NCBI RefSeq assembly: GCF_000508185.1
Contig: NZ_AYOY01000158.1
Span: 1 to 36,547, forward strand
Length of the DNA stretch: 36,547 nucleotides
DNA from: Sphingobium sp. C100
Lineage (GTDB): Bacteria > Pseudomonadota > Alphaproteobacteria > Sphingomonadales > Sphingomonadaceae
Reading direction: 5' to 3'
Both the position numbers and the translations under genes were made by a program. Positions 8,280 through 15,829 of the stretch are shown piece by piece. The number at the start of each line of letters is the position of its first letter. The first letter of the stretch is position 1. The notes beneath the pieces are model-generated. The model was not told the DNA's origin, ran no database searches, and was given only the letters and a program-made list of their open reading frames with translations.

Positions 8280-9862
8280 TGCGCGCCTTCTCCCAATTGC
8301 TCGACGGCCTCGTCTACACCCGTTCGCGCAACGGCAAACTGGCCCTGATCGCGGCCTATATGCGCGAAGCGCCGGACCCGGATCGCGGCTGGGCGCTGGC
8401 GGCGCTCACAGGCAATCTTGACCTCAAGGCTGTCAAAGCATCGGCCATCGGCGAGATGATCCGCGCCCGCACCGATCCGGTCCTCTACGAAATGAGCCGG
8501 GATTATGTCGGCGACCTTGCCGAAACCGTGGCGCTGCTGTGGCCCAAGCGCGAGGATCAGCCGCCGGAAGTGGACGACGGCTCGCTCAGCCTGTCGGCCG
8601 TGGTCGACCGTCTCCACGCGGTCAGCCGCGCGGCCGCGCCCGATGCCCTCGCGCAGATGATGGACCATCTCGACGCGTCGGGCCGCTTCGCCCTGTTGAA
8701 GCTCGCCACCGGCGGCCTGCGCGTCGGCATCTCCGCCCGCCTCGCCAAAACCGGCTTTGCGCAAGGGTTCGGCCTCGATGTCGATGATGTGGAACAGGTC
8801 TGGCACGCCCTTTCGCCGCCTTACGCCGCCCTGTTCGACTGGGCCGAAGGACGCAGCGGCCGGCCCGATCCGGAAGGCACGCCCTATTTCCGTCCCTTCA
8901 TGCTGGCCCACCCGCTCGAAGCCGACAGCGTCGATCTGACCGACTATGCCGCTGAATGGAAATGGGACGGCATCCGCATCCAGATCGTCGGCACCGGCGC
9001 GGAAACGCGCCTCTACAGCCGCGCGGGCGACGATATATCGGGCAGCTTCCCGGAAGTCGCACAGGCCTTCACCGGGCACGCCGTGCTCGACGGCGAATTG
9101 TTGGTGAGGGGTGCGTTTCAGGGCGGGGAAGCCGCCAGCTTCAACGCGCTGCAACAGCGGCTGGGGCGCAAGGCCGTGACCGCGCGGATGATGGATGATT
9201 ATCCCGCCTTCGTCCGCCTCTACGACCTGCTGATCGAAGGCGACGACGATCTGCGCGCCCTCCCCTGGACCGATCGCCGCGCCCGGCTGGAGGCGTTCAT
9301 GCCCAATCTGGAGCCCGACCGCTTCGACCTATCCGCCATTATTGACGCCCCCGATTTCGAGGCGCTCGCCGACATCCGCGCCGGCGCCCGCGATGCCGCG
9401 ATCGAAGGGGTCATGCTCAAGCGCCGCGATAGCCCCTATGTCGCCGGGCGAAAGGCCGCGCTCTGGTATAAATGGAAACGCGATCCCCTGACCGCCGACT
9501 GCGTGATGATGTATGCCCAGCGAGGCCACGGCAAACGTTCATCCTTCTATTCGGATTACACCTTCGGTTGCTGGACGGCGGACGGCGAACTGCTGCCGGT
9601 GGGAAAGGCCTATTCGGGCTTCACCGACGAGGAACTGAAATGGCTCGACCGCTTCGTCCGCCAGAATACGGTCAATCGCTTCGGTCCCGTGCGCGAGGTC
9701 GAAAAGTCGCTGGTGCTGGAAGTCGCATTCGATTCCATCCACGACAGCAAGCGTCACAAATCCGGCCTCGCCATGCGCTTTCCCCGCATCGCCCGCATCC
9801 GCAAGGACAAGCCGGCGCATGAGGCGGACACGGTTGATGGGTTGAAGAAGCTGGTCGTCTGA
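8279..9862 (+). CDS. ATP-dependent DNA ligase
   Basis: A 527-residue ligase with three domains. The N-terminal DNA-binding region is at about 1-200, with GGLRVGISARL. The adenylation domain has motif I EWKWDGIRIQ (AMP-accepting Lys228), LYSRAGDDIS (motif Ia/III) and LDGEL, then IEGVMLKR (motif IV) and ALWYKWKRDP (motif V). The C-terminal OB-fold region carries KSLVLEVAFDSIHDSKRHKSGLAMRFPRIARIRKDK. It is separate from the essential NAD-dependent LigA and belongs to the DNA-repair ligases coupled to an Exo protein. Start and stop overlap the exonuclease by one base, so the two are co-expressed. The usual third and fourth partners (Lhr helicase, MPE phosphoesterase) do not follow. Confidence 0.95.
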   Translation: MRAFSQLLDGLVYTRSRNGKLALIAAYMREAPDPDRGWALAALTGNLDLKAVKASAIGEMIRARTDPVLYEMSRDYVGDLAETVALLWPKREDQPPEVDDGSLSLSAVVDRLHAVSRAAAPDALAQMMDHLDASGRFALLKLATGGLRVGISARLAKTGFAQGFGLDVDDVEQVWHALSPPYAALFDWAEGRSGRPDPEGTPYFRPFMLAHPLEADSVDLTDYAAEWKWDGIRIQIVGTGAETRLYSRAGDDISGSFPEVAQAFTGHAVLDGELLVRGAFQGGEAASFNALQQRLGRKAVTARMMDDYPAFVRLYDLLIEGDDDLRALPWTDRRARLEAFMPNLEPDRFDLSAIIDAPDFEALADIRAGARDAAIEGVMLKRRDSPYVAGRKAALWYKWKRDPLTADCVMMYAQRGHGKRSSFYSDYTFGCWTADGELLPVGKAYSGFTDEELKWLDRFVRQNTVNRFGPVREVEKSLVLEVAFDSIHDSKRHKSGLAMRFPRIARIRKDKPAHEADTVDGLKKLVV

Positions 9863-9869
9863 CACGAAA

Positions 9870-9903
9870 GAAACGACCGGCCTGTCTGGCGGCCGGCCGT
9901 TTC
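9870..9903. terminator. Bidirectional terminator between ligase and fasciclin gene
   Basis: GAAACGACCGGCC (9870-9882) and GGCCGGCCGTTTC (9891-9903) form a 13-position stem with one mismatch and an 8-nt loop. It lies between the convergent stops at 9862 and 9925. On the minus strand the stem is followed by a T-rich run. Confidence 0.75.
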
Positions 9904-9924
9904 CTCCACATCAGCGAACGCCGG

Positions 9925-10482
9925 TCAGGGCATCAGAACCGTGTCGATGACATGGATCACGCCGTTCGACTGGTTGACGTCGGCGATCATAACCTTCGAC
10001 TTGCCGCCCTTGGCATCCTGAAGATAGACGGACGACCCATCCACCCAGGCCGTCAGCGGTTCGCCCTGAACGGTGGTCAGCGTCGCCTTGCCGCCGCTGG
10101 CCTTGGCCTGCGCGATCAGGTCGGCCGCGCTCAGCTTGCCCGGCACGACATGATAGGTAAGTATGCCAGCCAGCGCCGCCTTATTCTCGGGCTTCAGCAA
10201 TGTATCGACCGTTCCCGCCGGCAGCTTGGCGAAAGCATCATTCGTCGGAGCGAATACGGTGAACGGCCCCGGCCCCTTGAGCGTGTCGACCAGTCCCGCG
10301 GCCTTGACCGCAGCGACCAGCGTGGTGTGATCTTTCGAATTGACGGCGTTGTCCACGATATCCTTGGTCGGATACATGGCGGCGCCGCCAACCATGGGGT
10401 TTTGCGCGGATTGGGCCATAGCGCCGCCGCTCACGGTGAGTAGCGCCCCGGTCAGGGCGAGTGACAGAGAAGACACTTTCAT
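9925..10482 (-). CDS. Secreted fasciclin-domain protein
   Basis: A 185-residue protein with a clear signal peptide (MKVSSLSLALTGALLTVSGG, then AMAQ). One FAS1 domain follows: DIVDNAVNSKDHTTLVAAV, then GPFTVFAPTNDAFAKLP (the H1 FAS1 motif), LTYHVVPGKLSA (the central YHVVPG) and the closing GVIHVIDTVLMP. Such proteins are periplasmic or exported and are linked with adhesion or surface structure. AGGAAGGAAG lies just upstream of the ATG. The gene is monocistronic. The 184-bp gap to 10667 holds divergent promoters presumably, but I see no clear -35/-10 pair. Confidence 0.93.
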   Translation of the reverse strand: MKVSSLSLALTGALLTVSGGAMAQSAQNPMVGGAAMYPTKDIVDNAVNSKDHTTLVAAVKAAGLVDTLKGPGPFTVFAPTNDAFAKLPAGTVDTLLKPENKAALAGILTYHVVPGKLSAADLIAQAKASGGKATLTTVQGEPLTAWVDGSSVYLQDAKGGKSKVMIADVNQSNGVIHVIDTVLMP

Positions 10483-10666
10483 GGAGCTTCCTTCCTCATT
10501 GCTTTTGTCCCGTTTCGCGGGGATGCCGTCCCTACGCGCGAAGTGCCTGGGGGATGCGTGCCTGCCCCAAAAGACAGGGTCGCGAAGACATCGCGCGCAT
10601 CTGACTTTGCGCTGTCACGGCCAGCCCCTATATGGGCGCTTTCGCGCGGGGTCGCGCGGTTGAGCT

Positions 10667-11896
10667 ATGGAGAAGCAATTGAGCAAGGTTCTGGTGATCG
10701 GCGCGGGCGGCGTCGGCTCTGTCGCGGTTCACAAGATGGCGATGAATACCGACATTTTCAGCCACATCACCCTCGCCAGCCGCCGACTTGTCAGTTGTGA
10801 AAAGGTCGCCGAATCGGTGAAGGCCCGCACCGGCGTCACCATCGACGTGGCGCAGGTCGATGCCGATGACATCGACGCCACCGTCGCCCTGATCGAACAG
10901 GTGCAGCCCAGGCTGGTCGTCAACCTGGCCCTACCCTATCAAGATCTAAACATCATGGAGGCCTGCCTCCGCACGAAGACCGACTATCTGGACACGGCCA
11001 ATTACGAACCGCGCGACACCGCCAAGTTCGAATATAGCTGGCAGTGGAACCTGCATGAGCGCTTCAAGGAAGCTGGCGTCACGGCGCTGCTCGGCTCGGG
11101 CTTCGACCCCGGCGTCACCAGCGTCTTCGCCTCCTATATCAAGAAGCATCTGCTCGACCGGATCGACACGCTCGACATTCTCGACTGCAATGGCGGCGAC
11201 CATGGCCAGCATTTCGCGACCAACTTCAATCCCGAAATCAACATCCGCGAAGTGACCGCGCCGTCGCGCCACTGGGCGAATGGCGAATGGGTGGAAGGTC
11301 CGGCGCTCAGCCATAAGCAGGCGTTCGACTTCGACCAGGTGGGCGAAAAGAACATGTATCTCATGTATCATGAGGAGCTGGAAAGCCTCGCCAAATTCTA
11401 TCCGGAGATCAAGCGCATCCGCTTCTGGATGACCTTCGGCGATGCCTATCTCAAGCATCTGGAGGTGCTCCAGAATGTCGGCATGACCCGGATCGACCCG
11501 GTCATCTATAATGGTCAGGAGATCATCCCGCTCCAGTTCCTCAAAGCCGTGCTGCCCGAACCTTCCAGCCTGGGTTCCACCACCAAGGGCAAGACCAATA
11601 TCGGCGACATCGCTACCGGTGAAAAGGACGGCCAGACCAAGACCGTCTATGTCTATCAGATCTGCGACCATGAGGACGCCTATGCCGAAACCGGCAACCA
11701 GGCAGTCAGCTACACGACCGGCGTGCCAGCGATGATCGGCGCCACCATGCTGCTGACCGGCGCCTGGAAGGGCGCGGATGGCGAGGGCGGGGTGTTCAAC
11801 ATGGAACAGTTCGATCCCGATCCCTTCATGGACATGCTCAACCAGCATGGCCTGCCCTGGCAGGTAAAGGAACTGGACGCACCGCTGGCGTTCTGA
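10667..11896 (+). CDS. Carboxynorspermidine/carboxyspermidine dehydrogenase (saccharopine-dehydrogenase family)
   Basis: Condenses aspartate semialdehyde with a diamine (putrescine or diaminopropane) and reduces the imine with NADPH to carboxy(nor)spermidine. The 409-residue protein has an N-terminal Rossmann fold VLVIGAGGVGSVAVHKMA (about residues 8-25), LVVNLALPYQDLNIMEACL, LDTANYEPRD and LGSGFDPGVTSVFASYIKKH, all typical of this saccharopine-dehydrogenase subfamily. The ATG at 10667 lacks a Shine-Dalgarno sequence. A TTG at 10679 has GGAG 6 nt upstream and gives MSKVLVIG, so it is an equally good start. The decarboxylase gene for its product follows after a 120-bp gap containing a REP-like palindrome. 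Confidence 0.93.
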   Translation: MEKQLSKVLVIGAGGVGSVAVHKMAMNTDIFSHITLASRRLVSCEKVAESVKARTGVTIDVAQVDADDIDATVALIEQVQPRLVVNLALPYQDLNIMEACLRTKTDYLDTANYEPRDTAKFEYSWQWNLHERFKEAGVTALLGSGFDPGVTSVFASYIKKHLLDRIDTLDILDCNGGDHGQHFATNFNPEINIREVTAPSRHWANGEWVEGPALSHKQAFDFDQVGEKNMYLMYHEELESLAKFYPEIKRIRFWMTFGDAYLKHLEVLQNVGMTRIDPVIYNGQEIIPLQFLKAVLPEPSSLGSTTKGKTNIGDIATGEKDGQTKTVYVYQICDHEDAYAETGNQAVSYTTGVPAMIGATMLLTGAWKGADGEGGVFNMEQFDPDPFMDMLNQHGLPWQVKELDAPLAF

Positions 11897-11910
11897 CCAC
11901 GACATAATCT

Positions 11911-11981
11911 CGTCATTGCGAACGCAGCGAAGCAATCCAGTGGCGCTCCCCTTGGATTGCTTCGCTGTGTTCGCAATGACG
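11911..11981. repeat. REP-like palindromic element
   Basis: Two 29-nt arms, 11911-11939 and 11953-11981, are reverse complements with a single mismatch and enclose 13 nt. The left arm begins CGTCATTGCGAACGCAGCG. The sequence belongs to the widespread short intergenic palindrome of this type (CGTCATTGCGAGCG...). It lies between the two polyamine genes and could stabilise or attenuate the upstream mRNA. No associated transposase (RAYT) is in the window. Confidence 0.85.
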
Positions 11982-12016
11982 GATATTTGCGGGCTGGTGT
12001 TACGGAGTAAGATATC

Positions 12017-13189
12017 ATGGAAACCAAAGCCGGTGATCCCGGCGCCTTTGCGCGCTTCGACCTGTACCGCGTCCCCTCGCCCGCCTTCGTGGTGGATGAG
12101 GCGGCGGTGCGGCGCAATCTGGCGGTCCTGCGCGACATTGGCGATCGCGCCGGCATCAAGGTGCTGGGCGCGCTCAAGGCCTTCTCCATGTGGTCGCTCG
12201 GCCCGGTGCTGGGCGAATATCTCGACGGCGTCTGCGCCTCGGGCATTTACGAGGCGCGTCTGGGCCGCGAGGAATATCGGGGCGAAGTCGCCACTTATTG
12301 CGCCGCCTACAAGCCCGACGACCTGGCGGAGATTCTCAAAATCTCCGACCATGTCATCTTCAACAGCCCCGGCCAGATCGCACGCCTCAAACCGGTGATC
12401 GATGCTGCGCGCGCGGACGGGCGCGTTTTCGACATTGGCCTGCGCCTCAACCCCCTCCATGCGGAGGGCGAAGTGCCCAAATATGATCCGTCGCAACCGC
12501 ACAGCCGCCTGGGCTTCCCGGTCGACCAGCTTCGCCCCGAACATCTCGACGGCGTCGATGGCCTCCACATGCACAATCTGTGCGAGCAGGATTTCCTTCC
12601 GCTCCAGCGCACCTGGGCGGCGATCGAATCGCGCGTGATGCCGCATGTCGGCAGCCTGAAATGGCTGAACTTCGGCGGCGGCCATCATGTGACGCGCGCC
12701 GACTATCAGGTCGAAGACCTCATTGCCTTTCTCCAGCGGATCAAGGCGCAGACCGGCCTTGAACTTTATATCGAGCCGGGCGAAGCCATGGCCCTCGACG
12801 CCGGCATCCTCATCGGCGAAATACTCGACATCATCGACAATGGCATGGCCGTCGCCATCACCGACATCAGCGCCACCTGCCACATGCCCGATGTCATCGA
12901 AGCGCCCTATCGCCCCGCGATGCTGCATGAACAAAGCGAAGGTCCGGTCACCCGACTCGGTGGTCCGTCCTGCCTCGCTGGCGACATCATCGGCGACTAT
13001 CGAATCCCCGGTGGCGCAGAGCCGGGCGCGCGCATCGCCTTCCTGGATCAGGCCCATTATTCGATGGTGAAGACCAACACCTTTAACGGGGTGCCCCTCC
13101 CGTCTATCTGGCTGTGGCACAGCGAAACGGACGAACTCACGGAAATTCGGTCCTTTTCCTATCAGGATTTCAAGGCTCGTCTTTCCTGA
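12017..13189 (+). CDS. nspC: Carboxynorspermidine / carboxyspermidine decarboxylase
   Basis: A PLP-dependent alanine-racemase-fold decarboxylase that removes CO2 from carboxyspermidine to give spermidine (or from the nor- form). It has 390 residues. The PLP lysine is in GALKAFSMWSL (Lys54). HSRLGFPVDQLRPEHLDGVDGLHMHNLCE, LNFGGGHHVTRADY (the phosphate-binding Gly-rich loop) and YIEPGEAMALDAG are conserved, and the second-subunit catalytic cysteine is in ISATCHMPDVIEAPYRP. GGAG lies upstream of the ATG. With the dehydrogenase upstream it makes the alternative, decarboxy-SAM-independent polyamine route. Confidence 0.95.
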   Translation: METKAGDPGAFARFDLYRVPSPAFVVDEAAVRRNLAVLRDIGDRAGIKVLGALKAFSMWSLGPVLGEYLDGVCASGIYEARLGREEYRGEVATYCAAYKPDDLAEILKISDHVIFNSPGQIARLKPVIDAARADGRVFDIGLRLNPLHAEGEVPKYDPSQPHSRLGFPVDQLRPEHLDGVDGLHMHNLCEQDFLPLQRTWAAIESRVMPHVGSLKWLNFGGGHHVTRADYQVEDLIAFLQRIKAQTGLELYIEPGEAMALDAGILIGEILDIIDNGMAVAITDISATCHMPDVIEAPYRPAMLHEQSEGPVTRLGGPSCLAGDIIGDYRIPGGAEPGARIAFLDQAHYSMVKTNTFNGVPLPSIWLWHSETDELTEIRSFSYQDFKARLS

Positions 13190-13233
13190 CGCACGTTTCG
13201 TAGCGCAGTGCGCAACAAAATTTTCATCTGCGC

Positions 13234-13261
13234 TTTACAGGGGGGACCCCTCCGCATATAT
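13234..13261 (+). promoter_or_regulatory. Candidate promoter upstream of ornithine decarboxylase leader
   Basis: TTTACA at 13234-13239 and ATATAT at 13256-13261 are spaced by 16 bp. If used, transcription would start near 13268, just before the terminator-like hairpin at 13271-13302. Confidence 0.35.
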
Positions 13262-13270
13262 CGGCCGTCC

Positions 13271-13308
13271 GCTGCCCCATGGGACTTCCACCGCAAGGCA
13301 GCTTTTTT
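13271..13308 (+). terminator. Terminator/attenuator hairpin in the ornithine decarboxylase leader
   Basis: GCTGCC (13271-13276) pairs with GGCAGC (13297-13302), followed directly by six T (13303-13308). It lies 80 bp after nspC and about 30 nt before the probable TTG start of the decarboxylase. It may end the nspC transcript or attenuate the decarboxylase transcript. Alphaproteobacterial ornithine decarboxylase genes are known to carry a conserved leader (the speF RNA motif); whether this is one needs a covariance-model search. Confidence 0.55.
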
Positions 13309-13338
13309 ACCCACGAACTACACTGGAGGTCCCTTGAA

Positions 13339-14541
13339 TTGCACAAGCATCTTAGCGCGCTGGGGGTAGCGACCACCCTCAAACCGGCAGCACCGGTAAC
13401 GCTGATTCGTCCCCAGGCCGCGGTCCGGGCCGCCCGATTCTTCGCTGAGAAGTTTCCGGGTCGATCGCTCTATGCGGTCAAGGCGAACCCGTCTCCCGAT
13501 CTGATCCGCACGCTGTTCGCATCGGGCATCACGCATTTCGACGTGGCCTCGATCGCGGAAGTGCGTCTGGTGACCGAAGCGCTCGCCGACGCCGAAGGCC
13601 AGGCGAAGCTTTGCTTCATGCACCCGGTGAAGGCCGAGGAAGCGATAGCGGAAGCCTATCACATCCACGGCGTGCGCACCTTCTCGCTCGACACGATCGA
13701 CGAGTTGGAAAAGATCATGCGCGCCACCAACGACGCGACCGATCTGGAGTTGTGCGTCCGCCTGCGCGTGTCGTCCGAACATTCCGAACTCAGCCTCGCG
13801 TCCAAATTCGGCGCGGAACTGGGCGAGACCCGCGAACTGCTGATGGCCACTCGCCAGGCGGCCGATGCGCTGGGCATCTGTTTCCATGTCGGCAGCCAGG
13901 CGATGAGCCCGCAGGCCTATAGCGACGCGATCGAACGTGTTCGCGCCGCGATCGTCGATGCCGCCGTCACGGTGGACATCATCGACGTCGGCGGCGGCTT
14001 CCCCTCGGTCTATCCGGGGATGCAGCCGGTCGCGCTCGAACATTATTTCGACGCGATCCATCGCGGATTCGAAAGCCTGCCGGTCAGCTATTCGTCGGAA
14101 TTGTGGTGCGAACCCGGTCGGGCGCTGTCGGCCGAATATAGCTCGGTCGTCGTGCGCGTCGAACGCCGCCGCGGCAATGAGCTTTACATCAACGACGGCG
14201 CCTATGGCGCGCTGTTCGATGCTGCGCACATCGGTTGGCGCTTCCCGGTCGAACTGCTCCGTGACGATGTCAGCATGGAAGCGATGGAGGGTTTCTCCTT
14301 CTATGGCCCGACCTGCGACGACATGGACCATATGGTCGGCCCCTTCATGCTCCCTGGGGACGTGAAGGCCGGGGACTATATCGAAATCGGGATGCTGGGC
14401 GCCTATGGCGCGGCCATGCGGACCGGCTTCAACGGCTTCACGTCGGAATCGACCATCGAGGTGGAGGATGAGCCGATGGCCAGTCTCTACACCGTGGCCG
14501 TGCCGCAGCGCCGTCGCGCGAACGTCATCAAGCTGGGCTAA
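13339..14541 (+). CDS. Ornithine decarboxylase (alanine-racemase fold)
   Basis: Makes putrescine from ornithine, feeding the two preceding enzymes. It is a fold-type III PLP enzyme of 400 residues from the TTG at 13339. That start has GGAGG (13325-13329) 9 nt upstream and gives MHKHLSALGVATTLKPAAPV. An ATG at 13279 lies inside the loop of a terminator-like hairpin with no ribosome site and is unlikely. Landmarks: PLP lysine in SLYAVKANPSPDLI (Lys48), FHVGSQAMSP, IIDVGGGFPSVYPG, LWCEPGRALSAE, and catalytic Cys/Asp in YGPTCDDMDHM. A lysine/ornithine dual specificity cannot be excluded. Confidence 0.93.
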   Translation: MHKHLSALGVATTLKPAAPVTLIRPQAAVRAARFFAEKFPGRSLYAVKANPSPDLIRTLFASGITHFDVASIAEVRLVTEALADAEGQAKLCFMHPVKAEEAIAEAYHIHGVRTFSLDTIDELEKIMRATNDATDLELCVRLRVSSEHSELSLASKFGAELGETRELLMATRQAADALGICFHVGSQAMSPQAYSDAIERVRAAIVDAAVTVDIIDVGGGFPSVYPGMQPVALEHYFDAIHRGFESLPVSYSSELWCEPGRALSAEYSSVVVRVERRRGNELYINDGAYGALFDAAHIGWRFPVELLRDDVSMEAMEGFSFYGPTCDDMDHMVGPFMLPGDVKAGDYIEIGMLGAYGAAMRTGFNGFTSESTIEVEDEPMASLYTVAVPQRRRANVIKLG

Positions 14542-14573
14542 ACCGACTCCGGTTTCCCCTTGGAGAGGATGCC

Positions 14574-14613
14574 TGTCCCTCGCTGCGTCCCCCTGCAGCG
14601 AGGGACAAATTTT
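14574..14613. terminator. Strong intrinsic terminator after ornithine decarboxylase
   Basis: TGTCCCTCGCTGC (14574-14586) and GCAGCGAGGGACA (14595-14607) form a perfect 13-bp stem with an 8-nt loop, followed by AATTTT. It separates the convergent decarboxylase (stop 14541) and RNA methyltransferase (stop 14612). Confidence 0.88.
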
Positions 14614-15829
14614 ATCGGCGGAAGATGCCGACCAGTTCGACATGGGTCGACCAGCGAAACTGGCCCACCGGCTTCACGCTTTCCAGCCTATATCCAGCCG
14701 CGACCAGATGCGCCGCATCGCGCGCGAAACTGGCGGGATTGCAGGAAATATAGGCGATCAGCGGCACGGTTGACGCGGCCAGTTGCAACACCTGTTCACG
14801 CGCGCCCGCGCGCGGCGGATCGAGCAGGACGGCGGCGAAGCGGTTCAATTCGTTGGGCGTGAGCGGCCGGCGAAACAGATCGCGATGATCGGCCGCCACC
14901 CGTCGCTGCGCCCGCCCCGCGGCGAGTTTCAGGTTCAGGACCACATCGCGCGCCGCTTCGGCGGCATAGACCGGGCGGGCTTCTCCCAGCGCCAGCGCGA
15001 ACGTGCCAAGGCCACAGAAGAGATCGGCCATCGGGCCGCTATCCGGCAGTGAAGCGCGCACCGCGCCGACCAGCGCCGCTTCGCCATCCGGGGTCGCCTG
15101 CAGGAAGGAGAAGGGTGGAAAGCCCACCGGCACGCCGCCGAAGCTGATCGTCGCCGCTTCAGGCTCCCACCGCGTCTGCGGCCCGTCGCCCGTGTCAATG
15201 GTCAGGCGCGCAAGGCCGTGCGCCCGCGCGAAATCCCCCAGCCCCTCGTCGGCCGCCAACCCCTCGACCTGCACCCCTTCCAGCAACAGATCGACGCCCT
15301 GGTCGATCAGCGACATGCGCACATGCGCCGCCCGCTTGTCCGGCAGGATCAGGCTCAGCAGTTCGCGCAACGGGGCCAGCAAGGCGAACAGCCGGGGATC
15401 GAGCACCGCGCACATCTGAAGGTCGATCAGCTTGTGACTGCCCTCTTCGGCGAAACCGACGGTGATGCGCTTGCCGGCCCGCGCGGCCCGCAGCGAAGCG
15501 CGCCGCCGCGTCATCGGCGGGGAAATATGGGGCGGCAGGACCAGGCCGGGGCTTACCCCCTGCCCCGCCAGCGCCCCGGTGACCCGCCCGATCACGAAAT
15601 CGGTGTAGCTCGCATCGTCCAGATGCTGGAGCTGACACCCGCCACAAGCCGGGAAGTGAGCGCAGGGCGGCGTGTTATGATGGACACCGAAATGGACAGC
15701 TCCATCGGCATCGATCCAGTCGCCCGGCGCGGTCAGGGGGAAATGGCGGCCATCGCCCGTGACGCCGTCGCCCTTGGCGGCGATGCGGATGATGCTGTTA
15801 GTGTCGGGTTCGTTGTCGCTTTTGGTCAC
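14612..15829 (-). CDS. TrmA/RlmC/RlmD-type class I SAM RNA (uracil-5-)methyltransferase
   Basis: Methylates a uracil C5 in 23S rRNA or tRNA. The 405-residue protein has the iron-sulfur cysteines in CAHFPACGGCQLQHL (Cys56, 62, 65) plus LQMCAVLDPRL. The SAM motif is DLFCGLGTFALALGE. The LLDPPRAGAREQ loop comes next, and the catalytic cysteine is in LIAYISCNPASFARDA, with a C-terminal ELVGIFRR. The N-terminal TRAM-like region is short. It starts with GTG at 15829, overlapping the TGA of the upstream NAD(P)HX gene by 4 nt. Which uracil is modified cannot be judged here. Confidence 0.92.
   Translation of the reverse strand: MTKSDNEPDTNSIIRIAAKGDGVTGDGRHFPLTAPGDWIDADGAVHFGVHHNTPPCAHFPACGGCQLQHLDDASYTDFVIGRVTGALAGQGVSPGLVLPPHISPPMTRRRASLRAARAGKRITVGFAEEGSHKLIDLQMCAVLDPRLFALLAPLRELLSLILPDKRAAHVRMSLIDQGVDLLLEGVQVEGLAADEGLGDFARAHGLARLTIDTGDGPQTRWEPEAATISFGGVPVGFPPFSFLQATPDGEAALVGAVRASLPDSGPMADLFCGLGTFALALGEARPVYAAEAARDVVLNLKLAAGRAQRRVAADHRDLFRRPLTPNELNRFAAVLLDPPRAGAREQVLQLAASTVPLIAYISCNPASFARDAAHLVAAGYRLESVKPVGQFRWSTHVELVGIFRR

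Noticed and set aside
10946..13120. 724-codon leftward open frame
   Set aside because: Antisense to two recognisable polyamine enzymes; no known domain and no ribosome site.
13279..13338. ATG start for ornithine decarboxylase
   Set aside because: The codon lies in the loop of a terminator-like hairpin without a Shine-Dalgarno site, whereas the TTG at 13339 has GGAGG at a good distance.
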